Origin: Rallus limicola
Lineage: Eukaryota; Chordata; Aves; Gruiformes; Rallidae
Assembly: GCA_022605955.1 (NCBI GenBank)
Contig: JAKCOZ010000015.1
Span: 7,383,287-7,447,286, forward strand
DNA: 64,000 nucleotides
Reading direction: 5' to 3'
Below are positions 1-12,528 of the stretch, in pieces. The position numbers and the translations under genes are program-made. Each line of letters begins with the position of its first letter. Positions within the stretch are counted from its first letter, which is position 1. The notes under the pieces were generated by a model. That model worked only from the letters and a program-made list of their open reading frames with translations, ran no database searches and was not told where the DNA came from.

Positions 1-1198
1 TTCTCATATATACTATTAGGCAAAGCCATTTGCTATTGTTTATGCTATTATCATGTTTTATTATTAAGACGTTGGCTTCTGTGTGATTAAGAAGCTTAGC
101 TTTTTATTCATTCTAGAAAAACAGAGCAAACCAGGCTTGTGGTTGAAGTTACAAGTGAAGTCCTATGGGATAAAGCATGCGTCCTTCATCCTGCCCCTGT
201 GATGTCTCATCCTCCCTACTCAAACACAAAACCAAACAAGTATACTACAAAAATGAAAGTAAGAACTACCGAACAAAGCCTTTTAAACATCAGTTTGATC
301 TCACTAGTGTGATTAGGAGCAGCAATGTTGCATGCTATTATCATGACTAGTTTTGTTTGCCTTACAATGGCATTTGATATTAGACTCTGACTCTTTCAAA
401 GATCCTCCAATTTTTGTTCAGAAATTTTCTCTCAATGGATTTAACAGAGAGACATTTTTCTACTTGTCTTACTATCACTTCCCAAAAAGTGGGTTTGTCA
501 TTTGAAGACTAATTAGTATTTTTGGACATTCAGGACATTTCTCTAAAGATCACTTCCAAGAAATGTTTCTATGGCCTCAGAGAAAGACTTACAGACCACA
601 CATAGTCTGCTCCAGACAAACTTCAGTGCCCTTATTCTGAAAACCATGAACATCCCTGAAATGCTCAAGTGGGGTGGCTGCAACAAACTCCCAAGCAACA
701 GGAAGGCCCAGCGGTCGCAGTTTGCTCTGTATCATGCACTGTCAGCACTGGCAAATAACTGACTGCTTAATTCTCACAGAGGTAACTACCAGAGTGAATG
801 CTACGGCCCCCTGTGTGCCTGGGAATGGTGAACAGCATTACCTCTCAGCTGCTCCTGTGGGGTATGAACCATTCATCTCCTCCTGCCCCACTCCTACCTG
901 CTTCACTGGTACTGAAAATAAAGCTTAACCTACCTCATTCTGACACGTGCTACATACTTTAAGTTTGTGGTGATGAACTTAAAGAGGAAATCTTTAAAAA
1001 TTTAAGTACCAAATAGCTTAACAACAAAATTACCCCACATATGGGGATGAGGGGAAAAAGCTGACAACCATGCTGTTTATGTAATCAACTGATAATCTGA
1101 GAGATCATAAAGATTATTTTTATAGGAAAAATACCTATTGCAGGATAAAATCTCCCTCATGTCCACTGTACCACCTGCAACAACTATTTCTTATAATC
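1..1198. other. unique AT-rich sequence
   Basis: No repeat, splice pair or convincing coding frame is visible. The open frames here are short and show no family motif. This is probably intronic or intergenic. Confidence 0.6.
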
Positions 1199-1565
1199 TG
1201 GGGCACAAAGCCAGCCCAGGGCACCTCTGTCAGTACCAGAGGTGCGCGGCTGAGGCAGGGCCCCACATCATGTCAGGGGACGCCATGGAGGAGACAGGCA
1301 CCCAGCCACCACAATTGCCTCAGCAACCAAACCCCAACCCTGGCCATGGTGGATGAGCAGTCCCTACCTGCAGCGGGCCAAAGGCAGGCAGGTCAGCCAC
1401 CACATCCTCTCTGGCACCCCATGCTTCTGTTGACACTCCACTGGCAGCCAGGTCCTGTGTGTGGGAAGCTGAGGCAGACAAGACCGGTTCCAGCCGCCTC
1501 AGAGGGCCCAGCTCAGCACCTATGGGAGGCTGGTACCACTGGACAAGGCCGGCCTGTCATAAGAG
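1199..1565. other. GC-rich block of unknown origin
   Basis: About 370 bases are clearly richer in G and C than the AT-rich flanks on both sides, and the edges are fairly sharp. Overlapping open frames run through it on the plus strand, but none shows a recognisable motif or ends at a good splice site. CpG is not strongly enriched (a few sites only), so it is not a classical CpG island. It could be an old repeat, a processed-transcript relic or an isolated exon. I cannot choose between these. Confidence 0.3.
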
Positions 1566-3183
1566 CGTCAGCATATGGAGATTATTATCTATCTGCTCAC
1601 ACTTTTACGGTACAGAAATGTTCTCAGAGTAACAGTGGGGAGAAGTTCAGCTCCACCAGGGATGGTGGGGCTCTTGGGATTCAGAGGAACAAATGCTGCT
1701 TTGCACACACTGCCCCTCCACCAAACGTTAGCTGATAAAATGCACAAGCTCAAAGCAAAGAAAATCCGAGCACAACAAAAACCCAACACTGTAAAAGATT
1801 ACAGCATTTTCAACCACATTTTGAAATATTTTTCATGAAGGTGTGTAGTTCTGTCCTGAAGCCTCTGAATTCTTTATACTGCTGTTTATTTTAGTAAGAA
1901 GCCCCAAAGCTTTATTTAATAAGGAATTCTAATTTAAACCTTCGTTTTTACTGATTAGCTGATACACATTTGCTTAGGTTGACTTTCCTCTGCAATAATA
2001 CTTTTAAGCCTGTACATTTTAAGCTCAATATACAGATACCAATGCAGCTATCTATCTTTTTTCTCCATTTACCCTTAATATAGTTAGAAGCAGATATTTA
2101 ATCTAATAATTTTTCATGCTAGTGTTTGCCACTCTGTTTCAGAGGCAAGTAAAAAGCACTTAACTTTAAACAGCCAAAATAATTAAAGAGCAAACCCAAG
2201 CTGCCTGCTCTTCCCCGCTGCACCAGTGTGTGCCTCTCCTGCATAGCAATCATTTCAATACTTAACTTCTCCACTTCTTACAGAAGTCAAGTTTGTTTCT
2301 GCATTTCACTGAAATTACTGCTTTTTGCCCCAAACCCCCTCTTCCCTCTCTCAGAAATTATCATGCACTAAATCTTAGTGGGTTGTCTGCTGGCATTGGC
2401 TTTTCTGGAACATCCTTGCTCTTCACCAAAACAAAGCTTCAGCTAAACATCAGTTCAGTAGCTGCTGAATTAAATCACTGGTTCTCATGATTAAAAAACC
2501 TGCAAGTATTAACTGCTACTTCCAGCACAACAGCATTGTGGAAATATCTCTATACTACTGCTCACAAATTCTTTTTCTATTTGCACACTGATATTAGTGT
2601 TCAAATTATCCTTTGTTCTTTGCTAAGCAAGGTAAATCCTAAACCAAGAAATGGCATCATCTTAAGTTACACTTAAGAATGCTGCCAAAACAAGGCTCTA
2701 AATAACAATTTATACCTCCTCCCACTATGCAAAACAGGTTCTTTTAAAAAGGAAGACTACAAAAAATCTATCCAACCCAAATTAAAATAATTTTGCAAGC
2801 CTTCATTCAGTCAAACACAGTTTCACATAAAATATTTGTATTAAATTGATCAACTTAACAAGTGTCTTTATGAAATCTGCCTTAACCACAGACACACATA
2901 CACATGTTATCTCTCAACATCCTTATTCCCCAGCCAGTTCTTCTAACTTCTGTTTTGTGCCAGTTTTTCACTGTTCCTTGATGTGCCAACTACTCAAACT
3001 CCTCTGCACTGCATGTGACTCTGGAAAAGGATCATCATCTCTTTAAAGTAACCTGAACTCTCAGTTAACAAATGGGCATATTTTCAGTATTAAACCACCA
3101 AGTTCTCTAAGAACTTTGTATGCCCAGAAATTATTACAAACAACAGTTTATCTGTCATTTGCTGCACATTTTTTTCTGCTTAC
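1566..3183. other. unique AT-rich sequence
   Basis: No repeat or gene feature is recognised. Scattered polyadenylation-like hexamers are expected at this base composition. Confidence 0.55.
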
Positions 3184-3255
3184 CTGTCCAAGAATTTTGA
3201 TTGTTTGCTTGTAAAGAAAAGCAGACATGTGAATATGCTCAACACCTGATTCTTC
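3184..3255 (-). other. candidate exon (72 nt, minus strand)
   Basis: On the minus strand the segment follows 'gtatgtgcacag' and ends at 'ttggacag|gtaagcag', a strong donor. It is exactly 24 codons, open in phase 0, and the frame ends in FLYKQTIKILGQ. The acceptor has a weak pyrimidine tract, which lowers confidence. I do not recognise the peptide. A second frame is also open, so coding is not proven. It could be a decoy splice pair in an intron. Confidence 0.25.
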
Positions 3256-4498
3256 CTGTGCACATACACACATTTGATACATTTTCTCTTCAATTATATG
3301 ATTCCACTTTTTTCACTAGAGCAAATACAATTAAGTGCAAGACCAGTAAGTGCACTGGGAAGAAATCCAGGTGAACCAGTAATATCCTTCCCTCAGATAC
3401 GACACTGGCAGGGTAGAACTTTGCTTTGCAGAAAACATGGCAGAAACTTCTTGTGTTTGTTTTTTTCCTTATGATGCTTGACCACGCCATGGTTAGCAGC
3501 AACACAGTTTTTAGGCTGAAGGGCATGCATCCCTGTGCACATCCCAGGCTCATGTGCGCTTTGTCACCAGTGCACACAAGCAGACAGATTGGACAATAAG
3601 GAGATGCAAAAGCCTAAGTCCCCACTTAAAGCACTAAATAACAGGCTCAGCAGAGCCTATTGGCAGGGGTGTCTTTATCATCAGGATGTGTGTGCTGCTT
3701 GTTATAGTAACTATTTTCCCTGAACTACCTAGGAAAAGGCATACTCCCTAAGCTTTTTCACTCTGTAAACTACAGTCTAGTACAGGTGTTGCCAGCTCAG
3801 GGTGGTTTGTGACAGAATGATATCTGCCAAAGAGCTAGAGGAGGAACAGGATCTACAAAGTACTCAGAAGCATTTCAGATGACTGCAGTTAACATCATCT
3901 GTGCTGATTCTATCCACTTGTGACAAAGGGATCTATGAACTACAAAGCAAGAGTTGTACTAGAGGCTACAAAAGCTTCCAAAAACATCACTGACTACTTG
4001 CTCCACTAAAAATAACTCTTCATCTACATATCTTTCATTAGGATATCTCATTTTAGAAGTGAAATCTATAGAAATGTTACTACGGTGCTGTTGACCACAG
4101 ATCTAACCAATTTGAAAACTGACTTCCAATTCTTCATGTAATCCAAAAGCAACAGCAAAAACCTGCACTGAAGAAATTCATGTACAGGTATGCTGTGCTC
4201 AAATCTGTTACCAGATACTGCTTTTATACTCAAGCCAGAGATGTATGTACTTGGAACACAAGGTATACATTTCCTCAGTCTTCATGTAAGTTATTCTAAA
4301 GTCTGCTCATTCAGGTAGGATTGCAATTTTAATTAATTACCAGTAATACTCACCTAATAGCTGAGGAGAACTGTTTTCAAATACCCACATGCACCATGAA
4401 ACACAGATTCCCAACCAGCACTTAGCGTTTCAGCACAGCTCTCTAAGTGATAACACATTTAAACCACTAAGTAACACTGCTGGGTTTGTGGTGTGGTG

Positions 4499-4526
4499 TT
4501 TTTTTTTTTTGGTTGGTTGGTTTTGG
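4499..4526 (+). repeat. poly-T plus (GGTT)n tract
   Basis: Twelve T are followed by four GGTT units. This is simple low-complexity DNA. Confidence 0.9.
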
Positions 4527-7009
4527 TATCTTAAGTGTAAACACATCTTTTAACATCATTAGACATTTAATTAACAGAAACTCCATGGGTCTCTGGCAAA
4601 ACAATCAAAATAATTTTTAATAGCTAAAGACTACCCCAGAGTAGGTATTTATGTGACAAATTAGTAAAGAAAAATTATTCCACAAAATTAAACCACTAAA
4701 ATTCCATTAAGCAGCATTTTGTACCATCCCACAGACTTGATTACTCCCAGAGCATACAATGTGAGATTAATATTGGTTTACTCCATTTTATATGTCAAAC
4801 TATTTGAACAGCTCAAAACTACTTCACAGCCACACTACTTGGACCACATGACCAGAAGAGCACTTACAACTCACAATGGATGGCTATTTCCAGTGTTGAT
4901 CTCTCAAGAATTAGAATGGCTTGGTGAAATTGTTTGAAAACCTGACCACATAATGCCACAACTTCAGCCACACGTCACTAGTTCTCTTCTGCTTTGCCCA
5001 TGCATCTTTTTATGTTATATATACTCTTGAAACACCCAGCAAGAAGTACTACATCAGCTGAGGGCTTGTCCAGTTTTCCAGAAAGAACAGATTCTCTTCC
5101 AAGTATCAGACATAAACGCTATTTGATTGCCCATAATCAGGATTATTACCCCAAGTGAGGATTCTTGGGACCAGCAGTGAGATAAAAGACATGCCAGACA
5201 TTCTCAGTCTCTTTGCAGCCGCGCGTCCCAGCTAAAGGGACTGCTTTAAAATGGAACAAGGCATTTATGAGCAATTTCTGTAGAATGGCAAACTTCAAGA
5301 TTTTACTTGAAATTAAATTTCTGACTTTGTCTCATTATTAAGAAGAAAATTTCAGAGCCTGCCATATGCTTGGAACAGTAGAAATATTTACCCCAGACAC
5401 TTCACTGGACAAGGCCCTAACGGTCTTAAAGATCTCAGGCATGAAGAAAGTAAAGTTACGGGTTGAGTATGGTCAAACAACAGATCAAAGTGCAGAGGAA
5501 AAATCCAAGACTGAACTATTTCAGGGGCACCAAACTGAAGCAGCAGCAGGACTACCTGGCACACAGCCTAGAAACAGTTGCAGGCAAGGACTAAGGACAG
5601 TATTTTGGCCTGAGTCATTCTGCTAGGCTTCCTGATACCAGGTCACAGCTGCTGCCCTTCTTAATAAAATACCATGTTGTTAATGAGTCACACTATGATA
5701 GGTATTTGGGAAGCAGTTATCTTTCTTTGAGACTGGGATAAATTTTTGTTTGCTGGTTTTAATTAGACTTTTTTTTTTTCCCCTTATTAATGACAAAAGT
5801 AGAAAATACTTGTTCAGATTCATTCCCTCATCCTTTGGACAACAGAGCAGAAAATGCAAAAGCCAGGAAAAATTCCACAGCATGCATCTCCTAGTATGTG
5901 GGGTGATACATAAATAGCAAATAAGTATCAGCAGAAGAATGAATACTAATGAGCAGAATGTAATTAATGCCTGCAGATCTTCTGGTCTTTAAGTAAAGAC
6001 ATATCTGTCACTGCAAGATGTTTTACAAACATTAGCAAACTAATGGGCGATGTAATACATCATTTGAGAAGAGATAAGAGAAAGGAGTGCCGGCCTATAG
6101 CTCAGGACATCAGGAGGCACTAATTTGCATTGCCAACCTAACCCAGAATTACAAAGCTATTTACCCAGTAATTAACTAATCCAGGGCATCTTCTCAGAAA
6201 AGCATTTGTTTGGGCTACAACTAAATTTAAAAGTTCAGAAGTATTTCCTAGCTATTTTCTCATACAAATCATGCATTTTATTTCTAGCTTTAAACTTCAG
6301 TTGCTATTTAACAGATCTTATATAACACACTGATGTTACTATTACTTTGTTCCCTCTTTTCTACATAAAAATGAGCTGGCGTTTCATTATTATTTCTTAG
6401 CATTCATTTACTGTGAAGGCATTTTAAATATTTTGTCCTCAGTGGTGTTAATAAAAATCCAGCTTAGTAAGTAATTTAGATGCAGGAAAAACAGCAAATT
6501 AATGGTCATTTAATTAATTTGGCAGCTAGACCTATGGTGGATTTCACAAGGGGCTGAAGCTCAATTTTAGTAACAAGACTAGTTAGAACATTTGCCCTAG
6601 AATTATCAGCTAGATGTTCAGTGGATCAATTATATTAATTAAACAGACAAGACTAAGACAACTGATATCAATAACTATGTCAATATGTTAATAAAGACAC
6701 CAAAGCCACCTCACCCCCCAGGGTTAATATAAATGATAATGTAGCTGGATATTTCACGGCTTCACTGCTGACTGAAGCAGTAAGTTATCACAGTTAAAAC
6801 GAGCAGCATATAATTCACTACAAGCTTGCAGGAGAACCTGAGGAGGTAAGAAAGAAAACCCAGCCACGCTCCTGAGTGTTGATGGCTCTGGTGATCCCAG
6901 TGCCTGGAAATGCCAGGGAGTGCCTGGCAAAGGCATTGCAAGCTGGCTGCATCTGGGAAACAGCAGTGCTGGGACTTGCAAAGCAAGAACACACAGACCT
7001 GTATCATGA

Positions 7010-7027
7010 GGTTGGTTGGTTGGTTTT
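7010..7027 (+). repeat. (GGTT)4 microsatellite
   Basis: Four perfect GGTT units are followed by a T run. Confidence 0.9.
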
Positions 7028-8414
7028 ACACCCACCTTGTTATTCAGCTTTAATGCTACGTACTACTGCAGAGCTCATGCCCATGGCTGAGCAGAGTAAG
7101 GCTGTTCAGAGCACCTGCAGCACCTGGAACAAGATGAGATGGCTGTATTGGACCAGTGCACCCACGAGTCACAGACCGTGTCAGCCTATTCAGGGGCAAG
7201 GAAGACTGATTGCCGACGTGCCTGCCAGTCCTCTGCGTTTACACATTGGTGGGCTGCAGCAGCTCCTGGCACTACTCCTGACAGACTGGATAAGGAGCCT
7301 AGCAGCCCATGCCTAAAAACATGGGAATTGCAAAGGAGCTGCCTTGGCACGGGGGTAAGAGTGAATGTCGTTCTTCTGATGCTATAAAGGAGCCTGCATA
7401 AACTCTGATACTGGGCTTCCTATGTCAGGAGTGAAAGGTTAGTTGTAAAAGTGTAGTTTCAGCTTAGAGGAAGGGCAAAGGGATTTTTTTAAAACATTCA
7501 GTAGTTTGGAGAATGTGAAAGCGAACACCAGTCTGATGCTGCTTGGTGATGCAGGGTCCAGCAACAAAATGATTTCAAACAGGAATGTTTCAGTGAAGTG
7601 ATCAACACTGAAGAAATGAGAGAAAGAGAATGGCTCATGGCAAGTTTACACTTGAAGTTACAACTTGTAGAAAGACAACAATGCATTATCCAAAGAAGAT
7701 TTCTTGGGAGGACAGCCCTGCCAATCAATATACAGCATGAATACGGAACCAAGGAAAGGCAATACAATCAAGCTTCTAGAGCAAATGCACGTGAAATCCA
7801 CTAAATTCTCCTTATGTGCTAACTGCAGAAAAATCAAGGGGGTCAGATGTTTCAAATGTGTACTGCTTCCTAGCCATATCTGCAGAATTAGGACAAATCT
7901 AGGATTGGAAGGTTATGACTGTCTAAATATGAAAGTCTAAAATATCCACATCAGGGCTTCACGTATCACCCCAGATATTCAAAAGCCCCAATATCCAGAA
8001 CATCTTACTGTTCCTTACGTTGTCCTGAAGCCTAGATGATTTGGGATGAGTCAAGATTTACACAAGAACCCAAAAAACGTGCTTCACAGTATGCTCTGTT
8101 CAAGGGCTTGAATACTAAACCCACAGTACTCTGGTTTGAAATGTCAGTCATGCCTTGCACCCAAAAGGCGATCCCACATCCCAGCAACATCCTTCAAGCA
8201 ACGCTTCCTCCTTTCCCTCCCCACTCAGCATTTGCTTTTCTGCTTAATACACGCCTAAGCTTTGCATGGCAGAGAACTAATTTAGAACTTCTGAAGGGAG
8301 CAGAGCATAGAGAACCAAAACTAATACCTAATGCAGGAGCTCAAATCAAATGCCAGCAGATCTCAGAGGTTTCTTTCCACAAGCGTTTCACTAGTGCACA
8401 CTAATTAATACACT

Positions 8415-8430
8415 TTTGTTTGTTTGTTTG
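8415..8430 (+). repeat. (TTTG)4 microsatellite
   Basis: Four perfect TTTG units directly before 'aattc'. Confidence 0.9.
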
Positions 8431-9101
8431 AATTCACTAATGCCTTTTTGGCTGAAGCCTGGTCAAATTCTGCAGAGCTGTAGGCAGTGGTGAATTTCTG
8501 TTCAGTTTTATAATGCAAACAATGATTCGGGCAAAGTAACTGGATAAACCCCAACTTCCAGCACTATCCTGAAACACAATTCAATTTTCTACTACAACTC
8601 TTCAGTCTATTATAAACTTAGTCATAAGAGGAGTGTGCAGCTCTCAGAAGGCCATGGTAGTGCTCAAAATGCTTTCAGAGAAAAAGTACCACCAAACTGG
8701 AATGTTATTTTGTTTTTAATGTGTGCGCTGGTTCTCTGGTGCTTCTAATACATCTCCTGGCAGGGATTGGATACAGTATTGTCTTTGGTGAATTACAAGT
8801 AAATGAAAAATCAAGTATTCAACCTCTCAAGGCCCTTCTACAAGAGCCTTAACACATAAAATACTCACACATGTGGAGTTCAGAGTGTGAAAGATAATTG
8901 TATTCAAGTTTGCCCACAAAAAATTCACTTACAAGGACTACAGAATATATACTTGTAGACACAAAAAAACCCCTTGAGTACCATTTGCCAGTTCTTTTTC
9001 CTGGCAGCAGACACCATAGACTTGGCCAGCGTTCCTCAATGCAGCAGAGGCATCAGGCTGGTGAAGCAGCTGCTCTCACAGGCAGCCTGAGCAGGAGTAG
9101 C

Positions 9102-9141
9102 TGGCCAGCTTCTCCTTCGAGAGGTTTTTGGAAGCTGGCCA
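9102..9141. repeat. inverted repeat, 11-bp stem
   Basis: 'tggccagcttc' at 9102-9112 is the exact reverse complement of 'gaagctggcca' at 9131-9141, with an 18-base spacer. A transcript could form a short hairpin. The stem is too short for a typical microRNA precursor and no known element is recognised. Confidence 0.7.
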
Positions 9142-11123
9142 CCATCAGAGCATGCCTGTTTGTGAGCAGCTACATTCAAGTCTAATGACCTTGGGAATAG
9201 ATGTCTGAAGTTGAGCACCACTAGAAGAATCCTAAAAACCTCTATACACCTTTTTTTAAACAACATAATCTATTGCACCTCTTACTTATTCATACTTCCA
9301 TCTGTGTAGCTCACCAGTTATAAATATTAAAAGCAGCTATTTAATGTAAGTGACCTTTCAGACCAACAAAAACAAGTAAGAGAGCTCCTTGCAAGTGCCT
9401 GGTGGTAAATCCACAGAAATGGGTGGTTTCCACAGGATAGCTTCAGCAGACTTTTGCATTTCCAGTTGAAATTTGATATACTGAGCAGTTCAACCTATGA
9501 CAACATCTTCTGAAGTGTGCAGGAACAGGGGCGAGTCATGGAACATTTTGGTCTTATTTTACAGGCAGAAATGGTTTCAAACAAATTCAGAAATTCTGGT
9601 AGGACAGTTGAGAATGGTTGATGCAGACTAAATCCTGTGTGTTTATCCATTTTAGTTCTTCACATACAGTGCTTGTAGTAATCAAAACAAGTCAGTGGCT
9701 GCTATAAGACCACAGAACAAGATGCTGCACTCCTTGTAGTTACTAACTAGCTAGGCCAAATAGAAGATATTCAAAGAATTACTTTTTTCCTCCCCATTTT
9801 TTTTTTTTTTCATTATAGGTACAATATTAGCTAAGTTACAATCACAAAACTGTATTTTCCCCTCTGTATTTCAATATATTTGAGAAAAGGTGTCTTTACA
9901 GCTACAGGTTATTCTTTCAAAAGCAAAGTTTTAGAGTTGAGATTGATGTGATGACATTCTCTACCAGGAGGCTCATTTGCTGGGGACTGGGTTTCAGCCA
10001 GCTCTGGTACAGATGTCACCTGGAAGTGTTGATGCTGGTAAAAGAAACAAACCCCCAACAACTGCCTGACAAAACCTGTCTGTTTCTAAAGATCCTGGGA
10101 AGATCATCTATATCATCTATTTTCAGAAAAGAAATACAAATTACATATAAATTTTTAGTACACACACAAGAACTGTGTATTTTATTTAACACCCCCCTCA
10201 GTTTTTAGGCTATACTTAATAACGCAATTAGAATATATTAATCTGAAGATGTTTTTTCAGGTTTTCCTGAAATTCAAAATAAGAACACTTCCAAATCAAT
10301 TTTTGTATATATAATATGCAATTCTATGGGATTATAAACAACAGAAATATTACAATTCTAATGATAAGCTTCTTGAACATAATTTGTCTACAACAATTAG
10401 TCTCTTCCCTGTGCAAACCTCTGAAAATAGAGCAGCACGTTACAGCATAAATGCTGTATGTTTGTGCAAGTGCTGTGGCTTGGCAGTAACACCCTGAGCA
10501 GTAACCACTCCACTGAGACACATTTCAGTTTAAAGTTTTGAAAATCCAAGCACAAAAAGTCATAACAGCGTTATTTAACTTCACCAGCTAACACTGCTAA
10601 GGGAGAAACAAAAGCTTTAAATAATGAAGAGTGATTAAAACACAACATTCTTCAACTTTGTTTCTGATGTGAGCTATAAGAACAAAGGTCTTGTCAAAGC
10701 AGCAATTCTCTGGGAGATCCCAAGTGTGGATGGACCCCCACCATACTTGGCAAGGCCTGTTTTGTCCAGTGGACCAACTGATCCCAGAGCACCAATGGAC
10801 GTAGAGGAGGGGAGAAAGAGAAAGGGAACTGTGTTAGACCCAAAGGCAGGAGATGTCAGGGAGCTACCGCCACCTCTCCTGTACCCGAGAGGAGGCTACT
10901 GAGGGTGAGGGAGCTGAGCTTTGCCCTGAGGTGCACAGCTGGGGATCAAAGTTGCTGTCACACCATGCAGGAGAGGTCCTTGCTGAACAAGAGAATTTTT
11001 TTTGTTCTCCTGTGAGGATATGTAAGCACACAGAGCCTCAGAGCAGCTAGGAAATCTTCAGCTTTGTAGGCTTTCAAGATGTGACTGGACTAACCCATAG
11101 CAAACTGATCCCACTGCAGTGTT
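9142..11123. other. unique sequence, no gene seen
   Basis: AT-rich until about 10.67 kb, then a more GC-rich stretch to about 11.05 kb with open plus-strand frames but no recognised motif. A 14-base poly-T lies at 9797-9810. Confidence 0.5.
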
Positions 11124-11190
11124 GATCCTGCTTTTGGAGTGGATGACCTCCAAGGTCACTTCACCTTCAACAGTTCTGGGATTTTTACCA
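11124..11190 (+). mobile_element. CR1 LINE 3'-end fragment (old, degraded)
   Basis: The sequence 'gatcctgcttttggagtgg', then 'atgacctccaaggtcact', then a 'cagttctgggat' ending follows the order of a CR1 3' end in plus orientation, with many substitutions. It lacks the tandem octamer tail. It is likely an ancient insertion, and short enough that chance resemblance is not fully excluded. Confidence 0.5.
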
Positions 11191-11808
11191 CATTCTGATA
11201 CTTCCCCAGTTTCCAGGAACTTGGAGACTCCCTAACCACAGGAGTGTCTTAGAGGTTAATAAGCCTGGGTAATTTTTTTTCCATGGCAGCATCTCGTGAA
11301 CCTGTATGAACTCAATACCCACTGTGTTCTCACACTGCAAAGGTCTATTCTGCTCTGCAAGGGGAAAACACCTCTATTTCCTTAATCAGCCTGCATTTTC
11401 CGCTCAGAAGCCATGATTACAGGAGAGGTGGAATGATTACTCTCACTCCATCTCTCAAACTCTCAAGCCTATTGACCTTTTGTAGCCCTCCACCCCATCC
11501 CTCACCCCTGTGCAGGCTGAAGGGCAGAGTAGTTAATTAGTGGTTGCACAGAAGCTGTTTGTCAATCATTTCTGATTCCTTCCTCATTGTCCTTTACCAC
11601 TGCAGCACAATATCCACTGTTTTTTTTTAAGAAATGAAGCAAAGAATGTTTTCAGCAAACAGCAGGAGCAGCTGTCCTGCCCCATACAGGTGCCCTCCTA
11701 GCAAAAAATAAAAAAACTAATTGTTTTTCATGGCAGATTCCACTTTCCTCCCTTATAGGATAGAGATTATTGAAAGTCCATTAATAAAAATGACAGAAGG
11801 AACTTTAC

Positions 11809-11896
11809 CAAGCAAATCATTAGGCTGCAACTTCCAGACGTAATCATCTTTGGAGGTTCTCATTGCTTCTCTGGCCACATAGAACAGTGACGAGGA
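11809..11896 (-). other. candidate exon (up to 88 nt, minus strand)
   Basis: On the minus strand an open frame runs from just after 'gccctag' to the donor 'gatttgcttg|gtaaag'. It includes KDDYVWKLQPNDLLG and is preceded by VAREAMRTS. Two later acceptors ('ggccag' and 'ccagag') would give shorter versions in other phases. The pyrimidine tract before the first acceptor is poor and the donor is only moderate. I do not recognise the protein. The frame is suggestive but unverified. Confidence 0.25.
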
Positions 11897-12101
11897 CTAG
11901 GGCAATATGCCACCTTTGCTAGTCAGAAAGGAAGACAGATGGTACTGGAGGCAGCACTCAAAGTTACTGTAGGTAAATCTGTTCATTTCTCATAATTGTG
12001 GAGGCTGCTCCATTTGCTAGATGCAGTTCAAAAAAGCGTATCTATTAATTCAGGGGCTGCAGGCCCCAGCTGCATGGGTTATTTTTGTTCTTTAAAAAAA
12101 A

Positions 12102-12129
12102 ATACTGGAAACAAAGATGTTTCCAGTAT
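12102..12129. repeat. perfect inverted repeat, 11-bp stem, 6-nt loop
   Basis: 'atactggaaac' (12102-12112) pairs perfectly with 'gtttccagtat' (12119-12129) around a six-base loop. It sits in an A/T-rich run, with a further 'ctggaaaca' about 20 bases downstream. It may be a hairpin-forming or cruciform site. No transposon termini are recognised. Confidence 0.8.
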
Positions 12130-12528
12130 AAATAAAATATTTTTCTTGCTGGAAACAAATTTTATTTGCTTTCATTTTATTTAAGTGGTAAACTGGGCAT
12201 TTCTTTTAACATTTACTCCAGAAAGATAATAATTTCAAACTACCTTAAAATGATAATTCAAAAAGTTCAAGTCTAGAGCTGCAAATTTATCTGAACAACA
12301 CCAGTTTTCTGACAACGCTAATAATATTACAATGAGCTATGCAGCTAGTTGTGAGACATCTGACCATTCAGCCTTCCTGAAGAGCTACAGCTACACAGTG
12401 TTTTTTCTTTATGGCACATCTGATTGCCCCTCAAAATTAATGGGAAAAATACTATTGCCTTTAGGATTATATATCAGATAATAACATGGAGCTGAGGCAT
12501 ATCATATTGCATGCTTTGTCAGAAAGGC

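Larger units (their letters stand above)
3256..9101. other. unique AT-rich sequence with small simple repeats
   Basis: Mostly AT-rich single-copy sequence with GGTT and TTTG tracts (listed separately). A higher-GC zone at about 6870-7330 carries overlapping open frames on both strands, with no family motif and no convincing splice boundaries. No gene is supported. Confidence 0.5.
11191..12528. other. unique AT-rich sequence
   Basis: Contains a candidate exon at 11809-11896 and a perfect inverted repeat at 12102-12129, listed separately. Nothing else is recognised. Confidence 0.5.

Noticed and set aside
4352..4450. Minus-strand donor GTGAGTATT with open sequence upstream
   Set aside because: The phase with the best acceptor ends in TAG right at the donor, and the other phase needs a poor acceptor.
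6090..6110. tRNA A-box-like string 'tatagctcagg'
   Set aside because: No B box or cloverleaf partner sequences follow at the required spacing.
6876..7316. 147-codon plus-strand open frame in a GC-richer zone
   Set aside because: No family motif, overlapping open frames on both strands, no good splice boundaries. Its length fits chance at this GC content.
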